Below, piece after piece: positions 25,941-34,156 of a DNA stretch of 64,000 nucleotides. The position numbers and the translations under genes were made by a program. Location: contig NZ_JARGNU010000001.1 in the NCBI RefSeq assembly GCF_029212375.1, positions 62,001 to 126,000 on the forward strand, given 5' to 3'. The DNA comes from Zhongshania sp. GTDB lineage: Bacteria; Pseudomonadota; Gammaproteobacteria; Pseudomonadales; Spongiibacteraceae. Each line of letters opens with the position of its first letter. Within the stretch, counting starts at the first letter, position 1. Under the pieces are notes generated by a model. It saw only the letters and a list, made by a program, of their open reading frames with translations, searched no databases and was not told where the DNA came from.

Positions 25941-26422
25941 TGAATCCATCTAGCGCACTGCGCATTGATACCATGATGCGTACTCTGCAAGACACCATTA
26001 TGCCCGCGATTCGCGATGATCAGCCCCTTGCTAAAGAGCAAGCGGGCCTAATGTTAGGTCATCTTGCGGCGTTGCAGCAGCAGGCTAATCGCGAGCATGC
26101 GGTTGATGATTACTGCCAGGCGCTGTTGCTTACTTTGGCAGATGAGGTGCTTAGGCTTGGCGCTGAAGAGTCGAGTATTGCGGATTTGCTGGCATCGCTC
26201 GATACGGCACGTAAAAATGGAGAGCTGATCGCCCTAGGCTTCCATATTGAGCGTATTCTGGCGAGTAGTGACACCAGTGCGGTGTTTAAACGCGAGAGCA
26301 GCAAGGTTGCCATGCAATACGCGGCAGATCATACCCATATGGGGCGCGCGTGGTTTTTGCCAATGGGTTTTGATGGTAATCCTAAGGCGCTGCCGACGGT
26401 GGCCGAGTTGCTGGCCGAGTAG
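25940..26422 (+). CDS. Small helical protein partner of the kinase-like gene (DUF6285-like?)
   Basis: A 160-aa, mostly helical, soluble protein with no cysteine-rich or catalytic motif. It starts at ATG 25940 immediately overlapping the kinase stop (TAATG) behind a perfect AAGGAGG. Small proteins of similar size and helical content (DUF6285 type) commonly follow such phosphotransferases, and I place it there tentatively. The transcription unit ends at the terminator 26449-26476. Confidence 0.7.
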   Translation: MNPSSALRIDTMMRTLQDTIMPAIRDDQPLAKEQAGLMLGHLAALQQQANREHAVDDYCQALLLTLADEVLRLGAEESSIADLLASLDTARKNGELIALGFHIERILASSDTSAVFKRESSKVAMQYAADHTHMGRAWFLPMGFDGNPKALPTVAELLAE

Positions 26423-26448
26423 ATGTATGGCATGCGTAATTAAAATGC

Positions 26449-26476
26449 AAAACGGCAGCCCGAGGGCTGCCGTTTT
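26449..26476. terminator. Bidirectional intrinsic terminator between convergent genes
   Basis: AAAACGGCAGCC (26449-26460), loop CGAG, GGCTGCCGTTTT (26465-26476): a perfect 12-base stem with A and T flanks usable from both strands. It separates the kinase operon from the thiolase gene. Confidence 0.8.
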
Positions 26477-26514
26477 GGGTATACACCGCCGCGTTGCCGC
26501 GGGTGCCGCATAGA

Positions 26515-27747
26515 TTATGCGTCTGGGTTTTCCAGCAGTATTGCGCTGCCTTGGCCACCGCCAATACAGGCCGAAGCAATGCCGTATTTCACACCGCGAC
26601 GTTTCATTTCTTTGGCAACGGTGGTGGTGAGGCGCACACCAGTAGCTGCTAAAGGATGGCCGTAAGCGGTTGCGCCGCCGTTGACGTTCAATTTGTTCTC
26701 GTCCAAATTTAGCTCGCGTGCAACTGCAAGGCATTGGGCCGAGAACGCTTCGTTAATTTCGAACAAGCCGATATCGTCAACGCTTAAACCAGTGCCTTCT
26801 AGCAGAGCTTTGATCGCTGGAACAGGGCCAATACCCATGTAGTGGGGATCGACACCTGCGGCTGAAGCAGCTCTGATTTTGGCTAAGGGTTTAAAGCCAT
26901 TGCGATCTGCGTAAGCTTTGCTGGAAACCAAGGCAGCTGCGGCGCCGTCAACGATGCCAGAGCTGTTGCCGCCAGTTTGTACGCCGTCCTTGGTAAAGGA
27001 GGGGCGCAATTTAGCTAAGGTGTCTAAGGTGGTTGGGCGAACATGTTCGTCTGTTGCAAAGCTCTCAACACCACGTGGCAATTTAAATTGCTTGGTTTTT
27101 AGGCCTTCGCATTCAAATGCTTGGTTAACCAGTGTGAGTATTTCATCGGCGAGCACGCCAGATTTTTGCGCAGCCAACGCCCGCTCAAAGCTAGTCATCG
27201 CGAACTGGTCTACTTCTAGGCGGCTCAGATTATACTGTTTAGCGAGATTCTCGGCGGTGATACCCATTGGAATCTCTGCGGCGGCGTCGTACAGCAACTC
27301 AAGTAGGTAATCGCGGAAATCGACTTGGCCCAGTTTAAAGCCGCTGCGGCCGGTGAAGCTGGCGACGGGCATACGTGACATTGACTCAGTACCTACGCAA
27401 AGCATAACTTCTGCTTTGTTCAGCTGACGATAATCAGCAGCGGCGGCAATAAGCTCAAAACCTGAACCGCAAAGACGCTGTAGCATTAACGCTGGCGCGC
27501 TTTGGGCAAGGCCAGAGTACAAGCCAATGTGGCGTGGTAAATAGCCCGCGTCAAAGTCTGAGGGCGCGAGGTTGGCGGCAAACAGGCAGTCGATGTCTAG
27601 GGGGTTGATCTTATTCTCGGCAAGAAAGCCTTTTACTACGGCAATACCCAAATCGGTTGCCGAGATATGAGAAATAGTGCCATTTACTGCACCAAAGCCA
27701 CTGCGGCGGCCGTCGATTAGCCACGCGTCATCGTAGGTTGTGATCAT
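26515..27747 (-). CDS. Thiolase (acetyl-CoA acyltransferase)
   Basis: Degradative-type thiolase that cleaves 3-ketoacyl-CoA with CoA. The acyl-accepting Cys93 is in LQRLCGSGFEL, NEAFSAQ follows, His364 is in GHPLAATG and Cys394 in SACIGGGQG. At 410 aa it is slightly longer than average but complete. GGAG lies eight bases upstream of the ATG. It is the last gene of a four-gene minus-strand operon with an acyl-CoA synthetase, a crotonase and a dienoyl-CoA-reductase-like SDR, together a beta-oxidation set for an unusual acid. Confidence 0.93.
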   Translation of the reverse strand: MITTYDDAWLIDGRRSGFGAVNGTISHISATDLGIAVVKGFLAENKINPLDIDCLFAANLAPSDFDAGYLPRHIGLYSGLAQSAPALMLQRLCGSGFELIAAAADYRQLNKAEVMLCVGTESMSRMPVASFTGRSGFKLGQVDFRDYLLELLYDAAAEIPMGITAENLAKQYNLSRLEVDQFAMTSFERALAAQKSGVLADEILTLVNQAFECEGLKTKQFKLPRGVESFATDEHVRPTTLDTLAKLRPSFTKDGVQTGGNSSGIVDGAAAALVSSKAYADRNGFKPLAKIRAASAAGVDPHYMGIGPVPAIKALLEGTGLSVDDIGLFEINEAFSAQCLAVARELNLDENKLNVNGGATAYGHPLAATGVRLTTTVAKEMKRRGVKYGIASACIGGGQGSAILLENPDA

Positions 27748-27824
27748 TGTAAAACTCCGATTGGTCTATTGAATGTTAGCTAGCGTAACAAAAAACGGAA
27801 AATAATTCCTGTATAGTTACCGAT

Positions 27825-29396
27825 CTACCCGATACTGCGCCCAGAATCTTTCCAGTACGGCGCCCGTAAATCTTTTTTCGACACCTTGCCTGCACCTGTG
27901 CGCGGAAAGTCGTCGACAAAGGCCACTGATTTTGGGCATTTGTAGCGTGCTAAGCGCTCTTTGCAGTAGTCAATGATATCTGCTTCGCTAGGGTCGGTGT
28001 GCGGGCGGCGAATGATTAGGGCTTTGACTTCTTCCCCCCATTTTTCACTCGGGATGCCAATAACTGCAGCGCCGGCAACGTCGGGGTGCAATGATAAGCA
28101 GTTTTCAACCTCGGTGGAATAGACGTTTTCACCGCCAGTGACAATCATGTCCTTCGCACGGTCGACAATATAGAAGTAGCCTTCGTCGTCGAAGTAGCCA
28201 ACATCGCCAGATTTATACCAGCCATCTTTGAACACTTCCTGCCAAGCATCGGGTTTTTGCCAGTAACCTCTTGCCACCGATGGTAGCTTAATGAGCATTT
28301 CCCCTGGTTGATTGGCGCCCAAGGCATTGCCGTCGGCGTCAATAATATTTATTTCGATTAGCGGGAGGGGCTTGCCACAGGAGGTTAAGCGGTGCTCGTT
28401 ATTGAGGTCGTGGTCGTCTGGGCGCAGCAAGGTGATTGCACCGCCAGACTCGGTTGATCCATAAAACTGCATAAATTTGCAGGGGATCTTTTCCATTGCA
28501 CGCTTTAACAGTCCAACCGATATGGCCGAGCCGGCATACATGATTTCGCGCAGACTGCTGAAATCTGTGCTTCCGGTTTGAGGGTGGTCTAGCAACATTT
28601 GCAGCATAACCGGAGCAACACCAGCTAAGCTTGGCTTTTGCTCATTGATTAGCTGCAATACTTCGGTAGGGTCGAACTGGGTGGCGATAACAATCGTTGC
28701 ACCGTTGTACATAGCTTGCATTGACAGACCAAGGCCAAGTAAATGAAAGCTCGGTACGCAAAACAGAAAGCGATCTTGAGCGCCCCATGTATACGCTGGT
28801 TCAAGGTGTTCACACAGGCGCATATTCATAATGCCAGCTTGGCAAAATTCTACGCCCTTGGGAATGCCGGTGGTGCCTGAGGTGTAGATTTGCCATGTGG
28901 TGTCGTCAAGGGCGCACCACGCTGCGGGGTCGCTGCTGTCGGCGCCATCAAACCATTGCCAAAGCGGGTTTTGCTCGCGCTGCCCAGCCACCATTGCAAC
29001 AACAGGAATGTCGATATCGGCCATGCCACGAGCGCTTTCCCAAAGGTCTTTAAAGCTGTTTTGGACAATGGCCAGTGCCGGCTTTGCATCTTGGATGATG
29101 CTGGCTGCTTCGGTGCTAGACAAGCGCCAGTTCATTGGAATGAACACGGCATTAATTTTTGCGCAGGCGTAGATGGTAAGAAAGTAGTCGTCAGCATTGC
29201 CTGCGTAGTAAAGCACGCGGTCGCCTTGGCCTACGCCAGCGCCGAGCATGGCATTGGCCATTTTGCTGGATTTTTCATCAAATTCAGCCCAGCTTAGGGC
29301 GTAACCCATAAATTGAGTGGCTGCTTGCTGGGGGTAATACTTGGCGTTGTAGCGAACAATGTCTGCAACGTTGCGAATTTCTGGAAAGGCCCACAT
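27825..29396 (-). CDS. AMP-dependent fatty acid-CoA ligase
   Basis: ANL-superfamily acyl-CoA synthetase of 523 aa. The P-loop is YTSGTTGIPKG near residue 173, the core motif QFYGSTESGG near 314, the hinge DRAKDMIVTGGENVYS near 430 and the adenylation lysine is in TGAGKVSKKDLR near the end. AGGGA precedes the ATG. It activates a carboxylic acid for the downstream thiolase and upstream crotonase/SDR in this operon; a medium-chain or alicyclic acid is more likely than acetate, judging by family. Confidence 0.92.
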   Translation of the reverse strand: MWAFPEIRNVADIVRYNAKYYPQQAATQFMGYALSWAEFDEKSSKMANAMLGAGVGQGDRVLYYAGNADDYFLTIYACAKINAVFIPMNWRLSSTEAASIIQDAKPALAIVQNSFKDLWESARGMADIDIPVVAMVAGQREQNPLWQWFDGADSSDPAAWCALDDTTWQIYTSGTTGIPKGVEFCQAGIMNMRLCEHLEPAYTWGAQDRFLFCVPSFHLLGLGLSMQAMYNGATIVIATQFDPTEVLQLINEQKPSLAGVAPVMLQMLLDHPQTGSTDFSSLREIMYAGSAISVGLLKRAMEKIPCKFMQFYGSTESGGAITLLRPDDHDLNNEHRLTSCGKPLPLIEINIIDADGNALGANQPGEMLIKLPSVARGYWQKPDAWQEVFKDGWYKSGDVGYFDDEGYFYIVDRAKDMIVTGGENVYSTEVENCLSLHPDVAGAAVIGIPSEKWGEEVKALIIRRPHTDPSEADIIDYCKERLARYKCPKSVAFVDDFPRTGAGKVSKKDLRAPYWKDSGRSIG

Positions 29397-29417
29397 ATTG
29401 TCGATTCCCTGTTGGTA

Positions 29418-30209
29418 TTATTTGTAGTGGAAGGTCACTTTTTCTTTGTTGGCTACGGCAAGCACCGCGTTCCACGTGTCGTCGGTGCGAGTGCACTCGG
29501 TCAGCGCCCGCGATTCCATTTCCATTTGGCCCTCAAGGCCATTACCGAAACTACTCAGAAATAAATTTTTGTATTGACCAAAGGTAAAGGTTGGACCAAC
29601 GGCCAGCTCTTGTGCAAGTTTCTCGGTGGCCTCGGCAAGCTCCTCTGAACTGAAAAGTTCAGTGGCTAGGCCGTATTCCAGCGCCTGCTCGGCACTCCAA
29701 TTCTGGTTGCGAGCAAAAAAGGAGAATGCCTTGCGGCTGCCAACTCTGCGCGGCAGAAAATAGGAGGAGCCGCAATCGCAGGAAAAACCAATTCCGGCAA
29801 AGGCCGCATAAAACTTGGCGTTGGGGCCAACAAGTACAAAGTCCGCCGCGGCGGCAAGGGCGACACCGCCGCCAGCGACCAGCGCGTCGCAGCTGAATAT
29901 CACCGGTGCATCCATACGCGCTAACCGAGAAACACCCATGTGCATATCGGCAGTTGCGGTTTTAATAAAGCGCGGTAGCGCTGGGCGCTCACCATTGGCG
30001 AAGGTCTTTAAGTCGCCGCCAACGCTGAAGTAGGGACCTTCGGCGTCGATGATAACGGCGCGAATGTCGCGGTTATCATCGCATTCGGTGGCGATTAGGT
30101 TGAATTCGCGACAAAATGTTGAATCAAAGGGATTGCCCCGCTTACCCTGACTAAGGGTGATTCGAGCAATACCGTTCTCTATTTTGAATTTAAACGCCGA
30201 TAATTCCAT
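29418..30209 (-). CDS. Enoyl-CoA hydratase/isomerase family protein
   Basis: Crotonase fold of 263 aa. The first oxyanion-hole segment is FSVGGDLKTF and the second AGGGVALAAAADF. At the catalytic loop it reads IGFSCDCGSSYFLPRRVG, with Asp instead of the second hydratase glutamate. This is the pattern seen in PaaG-type isomerases, so isomerisation of a double bond is more likely than plain hydration. It lies between the CoA ligase (21 bases downstream) and the SDR gene in one minus-strand operon. Confidence 0.88.
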   Translation of the reverse strand: MELSAFKFKIENGIARITLSQGKRGNPFDSTFCREFNLIATECDDNRDIRAVIIDAEGPYFSVGGDLKTFANGERPALPRFIKTATADMHMGVSRLARMDAPVIFSCDALVAGGGVALAAAADFVLVGPNAKFYAAFAGIGFSCDCGSSYFLPRRVGSRKAFSFFARNQNWSAEQALEYGLATELFSSEELAEATEKLAQELAVGPTFTFGQYKNLFLSSFGNGLEGQMEMESRALTECTRTDDTWNAVLAVANKEKVTFHYK

Positions 30210-30246
30210 GATCTTTTCTCTTATCTTTGGGTTTATAGTCGTTGTC

Positions 30247-31128
30247 TTAGCCTACGGAGCGTTCGCTTTTTTCTTTCTCGGCAGAGGCCTTGATGTTTTC
30301 GCGAATATTGCCCCAGTCTTCGTCGCTCAGATCCGATAGGCTGGCAAAGGTGCTGGGCGCCGCCAAGTGGTGGGCGCCGTCAATGGCAATGGTTTGGCCA
30401 GTTAAATAGTCGCAGCCGTCGGCTTGCAAGAAAATCATCAAATTAGCCAGTTCTGGCATTTCGCCGTAGCGGCGCATTGGCACGCTGGATGAGTCAGTGG
30501 CGCCACTTGATTTGCCTGTTGGATTTAGCTTCTCCCATGCGCCTTCGGTGGGGAAGGGGCCTGGTGCAACGGCGTTGAGGCGAATGCCGTAAGGGCCCCA
30601 TTCCACTGCAAGGGATTTGGTCATTGAGTCAATGGCGGTTTTAGACATTGCTGACGGTACGACGTAAGCCGAGCCAGTCCATACCCAAGTTACCAGATTG
30701 CTTACGATGCTGCCGCGAATACCAAGATTGATCCAGCGTTTGCCAACGGCTAATACGGTGTAGAAAGAGCCGTCCATAACAGTGGAGCGAATCGCTTGGT
30801 AGCCCCGTGGCGATAAGTCTTTGGTGGGGGAGATGAAGTTGGCCGCGGCGTTGTTAATCAAACCGGTGAGTGGGCCTTCGGTGAAAATCGATTCCACCAT
30901 GTCGTCGATTGATTCGGGGTCGCGAATGTCGCAAATTCGGTAGTGAATTTTGCCACCGGTATCTTTGCTAAGCTCTTCGCAGGTAGTTTGTAGTACGTTT
31001 TCCCGTCGGCCACAGATATACACTTCAGCGCCGCTGGCCAGTAGCCCTCTGCTGATTTCTTTGCCAAGGCCTGTACCGCCGCCAGTAACTAATATCCGCT
31101 TATTGCTGAGGGTGCTGCTATTAAACAT
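30247..31128 (-). CDS. SDR oxidoreductase of the 2,4-dienoyl-CoA reductase type
   Basis: Short-chain dehydrogenase with ILVTGGGTGLGKEISRGLL at the N-terminus. The usual YxxxK pair is absent. Instead it has a Tyr about ten residues before Lys and Ser four before it (AYVVPSAMSKTAI), the active-site layout of mitochondrial and peroxisomal 2,4-dienoyl-CoA reductases, with the related APGPFPTEGAW later. It would reduce 2,4-dienoyl-CoA with NADPH when unsaturated acids are degraded. The track begins at 31152; ATG 31128, seven bases after AGAGG, gives 293 aa. First gene of the operon. Confidence 0.85.
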   Translation of the reverse strand: MFNSSTLSNKRILVTGGGTGLGKEISRGLLASGAEVYICGRRENVLQTTCEELSKDTGGKIHYRICDIRDPESIDDMVESIFTEGPLTGLINNAAANFISPTKDLSPRGYQAIRSTVMDGSFYTVLAVGKRWINLGIRGSIVSNLVTWVWTGSAYVVPSAMSKTAIDSMTKSLAVEWGPYGIRLNAVAPGPFPTEGAWEKLNPTGKSSGATDSSSVPMRRYGEMPELANLMIFLQADGCDYLTGQTIAIDGAHHLAAPSTFASLSDLSDEDWGNIRENIKASAEKEKSERSVG

Positions 31129-31505
31129 GGTAGAGCCTCTTTTTGGGTTCAAATATGTGCTGCTGTTATGTGCTTTTATGCCGAATCGGCGCGGGTGATA
31201 CCTTATTTTAGCTTGGTATATTTTCCATAATGATGTTAATAGTACGCGTGCGAAGTAAAATGGTAAATAGCCAGTGCTTATATAATTGAAAAACCCAGCC
31301 TGTTATTGGTTTTAGCTGAGCGGTGGTCTAAATCTGGAGGAAAATATATTGTCAGATGTATTCTTAAAAATACACTGAATTACGTATTTTCTTACCTTGA
31401 CATTAATGGTTCGCAAACGTAAATTAAGTAAAGTTAACTAATAATAGCAGCTGGGTTGCCAAGTGTGGCGGCCTGCTCGCGATAAATGAGTCTGTAGGAG
31501 TCCAT
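31129..31505. other. Divergent intergenic region between the SDR operon and the reductase operon
   Basis: About 375 bases separate two divergent operons. It contains the promoter-like TTGACA-N17-TAAATT reading toward the reductase gene. No credible ORF; no clear operator dyad beyond A/T-rich runs. Confidence 0.5.
31397..31425 (+). promoter_or_regulatory. Sigma70-like promoter for the reductase-aldehyde-alcohol dehydrogenase operon
   Basis: TTGACA (31397-31402), an exact 17-base spacer, TAAATT (31420-31425), about 80 bases before GTG 31506. Best promoter match on this side of the window. Confidence 0.55.
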
Positions 31506-32573
31506 GTGTCATTATTCTCATTTTTAAAGCCCTCTGCCAAGCGGGTTACTGTTATGCCGGCTGGGGTGAGTTTTGATGTTAACCCAGGTCAGTCCATCCT
31601 TGAGGCTGGGTTGGCGGCGGGTTACGCCATGCCCCATAGCTGCACTGTAGGCACCTGCGGTACCTGTAAGTGCAAGATGACCGAAGGTAAAGTAAGGGAA
31701 TTAACCAATTTTGCTTATGTTCTCGATGCCGATGAATTGCAAAACGATGTGATCCTGACTTGCCAAGCCGCATTGAAGTCTGATGCTGTGATCGAGATTC
31801 CAAATTTCGAGTTAAAGCATCTGACCCCACCAGAAGATTTTGAGGGTGAAATCGTTAATTACGAAGATCTTACCCACGACACCCGCAAAGTTACTATTCA
31901 CCTAGATCGGCCAGTTAAATTTGATGCGGGACAATACCTGCAGATTCACCACGAAGAAATTTTTGGTGCGCGCTCTTATTCCTTTGCCATGGCGCCAGCA
32001 GAGGGCGGCTGCCAAGATGTTGAGCTGTTTATTCGCAATGTGCCCGGTGGTGAATTTACCGGTATGTTATTCGACGACAAGCTAAAGGGCGCTAAAGTCG
32101 CTGTTCACGGCCCGGCAGGTAATTTTTGGCTGCGTGATGGTCGCGGGCCGATTATCTGCGTTGGCGGTGGCAGTGGTCTAGCACCTATTGTTAGTTTGTT
32201 GGAACAAGCGGCCAAGCAGCCTCATGGTCGTCCCTGTGTAATGTTCTTTGGTGCTCGCAGTCAAGCCGATTTGTATTGTCTGGATCGTATTGCGCAAATC
32301 GGTGAAGCTTGGGATGGTGCTTTCCAATTTGTACCAGTGCTTTCTAATGAGCCTGAAGACAGCGACTGGCAGGGCTTGCGGGGCTTTGTAAATACCGCCA
32401 TTGAACCCGTTGCGGGGCAGTATTTATCTGCAGAGACCCAGGTATATTTATGTGGGCCGCCGCCAATGATCGACGCGGTAACAGCAACTGTGCTAGAACT
32501 GGATATTGACGAGAAAAATGTTCACGCGGACAAATTTCTGGATGCCAGTCATGGTATTTCTCGGCAAGATTAA
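31506..32573 (+). CDS. Oxygenase reductase: [2Fe-2S] ferredoxin plus FAD/NAD(P)H domains
   Basis: Electron-transfer component of a mono- or dioxygenase. The plant-type ferredoxin domain has Cys46, Cys51, Cys54 (SCTVGTCGTCKCKM) and Cys86. The FAD-binding motif ARSYSFAMAP and the NAD-binding GGGSGLAPI and CGPPPMI follow, the XylA/CymAb/phenol-hydroxylase-reductase layout (355 aa). GTG 31506 is preceded by AGGAG. It is encoded first, before an aldehyde and an alcohol dehydrogenase, as in xylene and p-cymene side-chain oxidation operons. The membrane hydroxylase at 45017 is the most obvious partner; it could also serve the dioxygenase at 3644. Confidence 0.9.
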   Translation: MSLFSFLKPSAKRVTVMPAGVSFDVNPGQSILEAGLAAGYAMPHSCTVGTCGTCKCKMTEGKVRELTNFAYVLDADELQNDVILTCQAALKSDAVIEIPNFELKHLTPPEDFEGEIVNYEDLTHDTRKVTIHLDRPVKFDAGQYLQIHHEEIFGARSYSFAMAPAEGGCQDVELFIRNVPGGEFTGMLFDDKLKGAKVAVHGPAGNFWLRDGRGPIICVGGGSGLAPIVSLLEQAAKQPHGRPCVMFFGARSQADLYCLDRIAQIGEAWDGAFQFVPVLSNEPEDSDWQGLRGFVNTAIEPVAGQYLSAETQVYLCGPPPMIDAVTATVLELDIDEKNVHADKFLDASHGISRQD

Positions 32574-32641
32574 AGTGTGTTTTCCGGTGATGTCTTATAG
32601 GCATCACCAACTCGGAAATTAATAATAAACGGAGATAACGT

Positions 32642-34114
32642 ATGAATTCCCTTAGTGATATCAGTGTGCCCTCGGGCAAAATGTTGATTGGTAGTGACTG
32701 GTGTGACGCGTATAGCGGCGAAACCTTGAATGTTGAAAACCCTGCTAACGGTGAGATTTTTACGACTATCGCCGCCGGCGGTGCCGCAGAAATTGACGCA
32801 GCCGTAAAAGTAGCGCGTAAGACATTTGAATCAACTGCATGGTCGCGGATGCGTCCTATCGATCGCAGCCGTTTACTTGAGCAGGTTGCGCTCAAAATTG
32901 AAGCCCACGCTGAAGAGTTGGCCTTATTAGAGAGCTTCGATAACGGCAAGCCAAAGCATCTGGCGCTGATGGTCGATGTTCCTTCGTCGGTCGAAGTGTT
33001 CCGTTATATGGCGGGCTGGTGTACAAAAATATACGGTAAAACGCTGCCAATTTCTGGCGATGGCCGCCAGTATCACGCTTATACCCTGCGTCAGCCGGTT
33101 GGTGTTGTCGGCGCTATTGTGCCGTGGAACTACCCATTGCCTATGGCGTCGTGGAAAATTGCATCGGCGCTGGCTGCGGGTTGTACTGTAGTACTTAAAC
33201 CATCAGAAGTTACGTCGTTGACTACCTTGCGATTGGCAGAGCTGATGTTAGAGGCAGGTGTTCCGCCTGGCGCTTTGAATATTGTAACTGGCGTAGGTGA
33301 AGTAGCTGGTGAAGCCTTAATTACTCACCCAGATGTCGATAAAATTGCCTTTACTGGGTCAACGCCGGTCGGTAAACACATTCTGCGTAGCTCAGCAAAT
33401 GACATGCGTCGCGTTAGCTTAGAGCTGGGTGGCAAGTCGCCGACCATCATTATGCCAGATGCCGATTTGGATAAAGCCATACCCGATGCGGCAATGGCGA
33501 TATTCTTCAACTCTGGGCAAACCTGTTTTGCAGGCTCGCGGCTGCTCTGCCATGAATCGATTTATGATGTTGTGGTGGCCGGTATCAATGAAGTGGCGAA
33601 GAACCTGCCAATTGGCGCAGGCCAAGACCCAACGACAATGATCGGCCCTGTTGTAAATAAGAAGCAACGAGACCGCATTGAAAATTACATCAAAATCGGT
33701 CAAGAAGAAGGTGCCGAGCGCATTTCACCTGATGGCGATTTGCCAGGACAGGGTTATTACGTTAAACCCACTATTTTGTCTGGGGCGTCGTCGGATTCAC
33801 GAGTGTTTAATGAAGAGATATTTGGGCCGGTGCTTACCGCAACCAAATTTAGCACCGAAGAAGAGGCCGTTAAACTGGCTAACCAGAGCCAGTTTGGCTT
33901 GGGTGCTAACCTGTATTGTAAAAATGTAAAAACTGCCCACAAAATGGCCGCAGCTATTCATGCTGGAACTGTGTGGATCAACACTTACTTTGTGGTTGAT
34001 GCGGCTATGCCATTTGGTGGCTTTAAAGAGTCGGGTATCGGTCGTGAAGTGGGTGAAGACGGCGTGTTGATGTTTACCGAGTCTAAATCTGTGTGTGCTT
34101 TGTTGGACGACTGA
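32642..34114 (+). CDS. NAD-dependent aldehyde dehydrogenase
   Basis: Oxidises an aldehyde to the acid. Complete family features: PWNYPLPMASWKIA near residue 161, FTGSTPVGK, general base Glu261 in ELGGKSP, nucleophile Cys295 in NSGQTCFAGSRL, and GGFKESGIGREVG near the C-terminus; 490 aa. It lies between the oxygenase reductase and the aryl/terpenyl alcohol dehydrogenase, so a substituted benzaldehyde (cumic aldehyde, cf. CymC) or perillyl-type aldehyde is the inferred substrate. The sequence itself only establishes the family. Confidence 0.92.
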   Translation: MNSLSDISVPSGKMLIGSDWCDAYSGETLNVENPANGEIFTTIAAGGAAEIDAAVKVARKTFESTAWSRMRPIDRSRLLEQVALKIEAHAEELALLESFDNGKPKHLALMVDVPSSVEVFRYMAGWCTKIYGKTLPISGDGRQYHAYTLRQPVGVVGAIVPWNYPLPMASWKIASALAAGCTVVLKPSEVTSLTTLRLAELMLEAGVPPGALNIVTGVGEVAGEALITHPDVDKIAFTGSTPVGKHILRSSANDMRRVSLELGGKSPTIIMPDADLDKAIPDAAMAIFFNSGQTCFAGSRLLCHESIYDVVVAGINEVAKNLPIGAGQDPTTMIGPVVNKKQRDRIENYIKIGQEEGAERISPDGDLPGQGYYVKPTILSGASSDSRVFNEEIFGPVLTATKFSTEEEAVKLANQSQFGLGANLYCKNVKTAHKMAAAIHAGTVWINTYFVVDAAMPFGGFKESGIGREVGEDGVLMFTESKSVCALLDD

Positions 34115-34156
34115 TTTTCAATAAACCTCGTTATAAGTCGAATTAGGAAGATAAAA

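Noticed and set aside
26234-26734. 166-aa minus-strand ORF
   Set aside because: Runs through the terminator at 26449-26476 and overlaps real genes on both sides; no recognisable domain.
30157-30339. 60-aa plus-strand ORF with hydrophobic stretch
   Set aside because: Looks like a membrane segment but overlaps the crotonase start and SDR end on the other strand; no ribosome site. Hydrophobicity is a by-product of the antisense reading.
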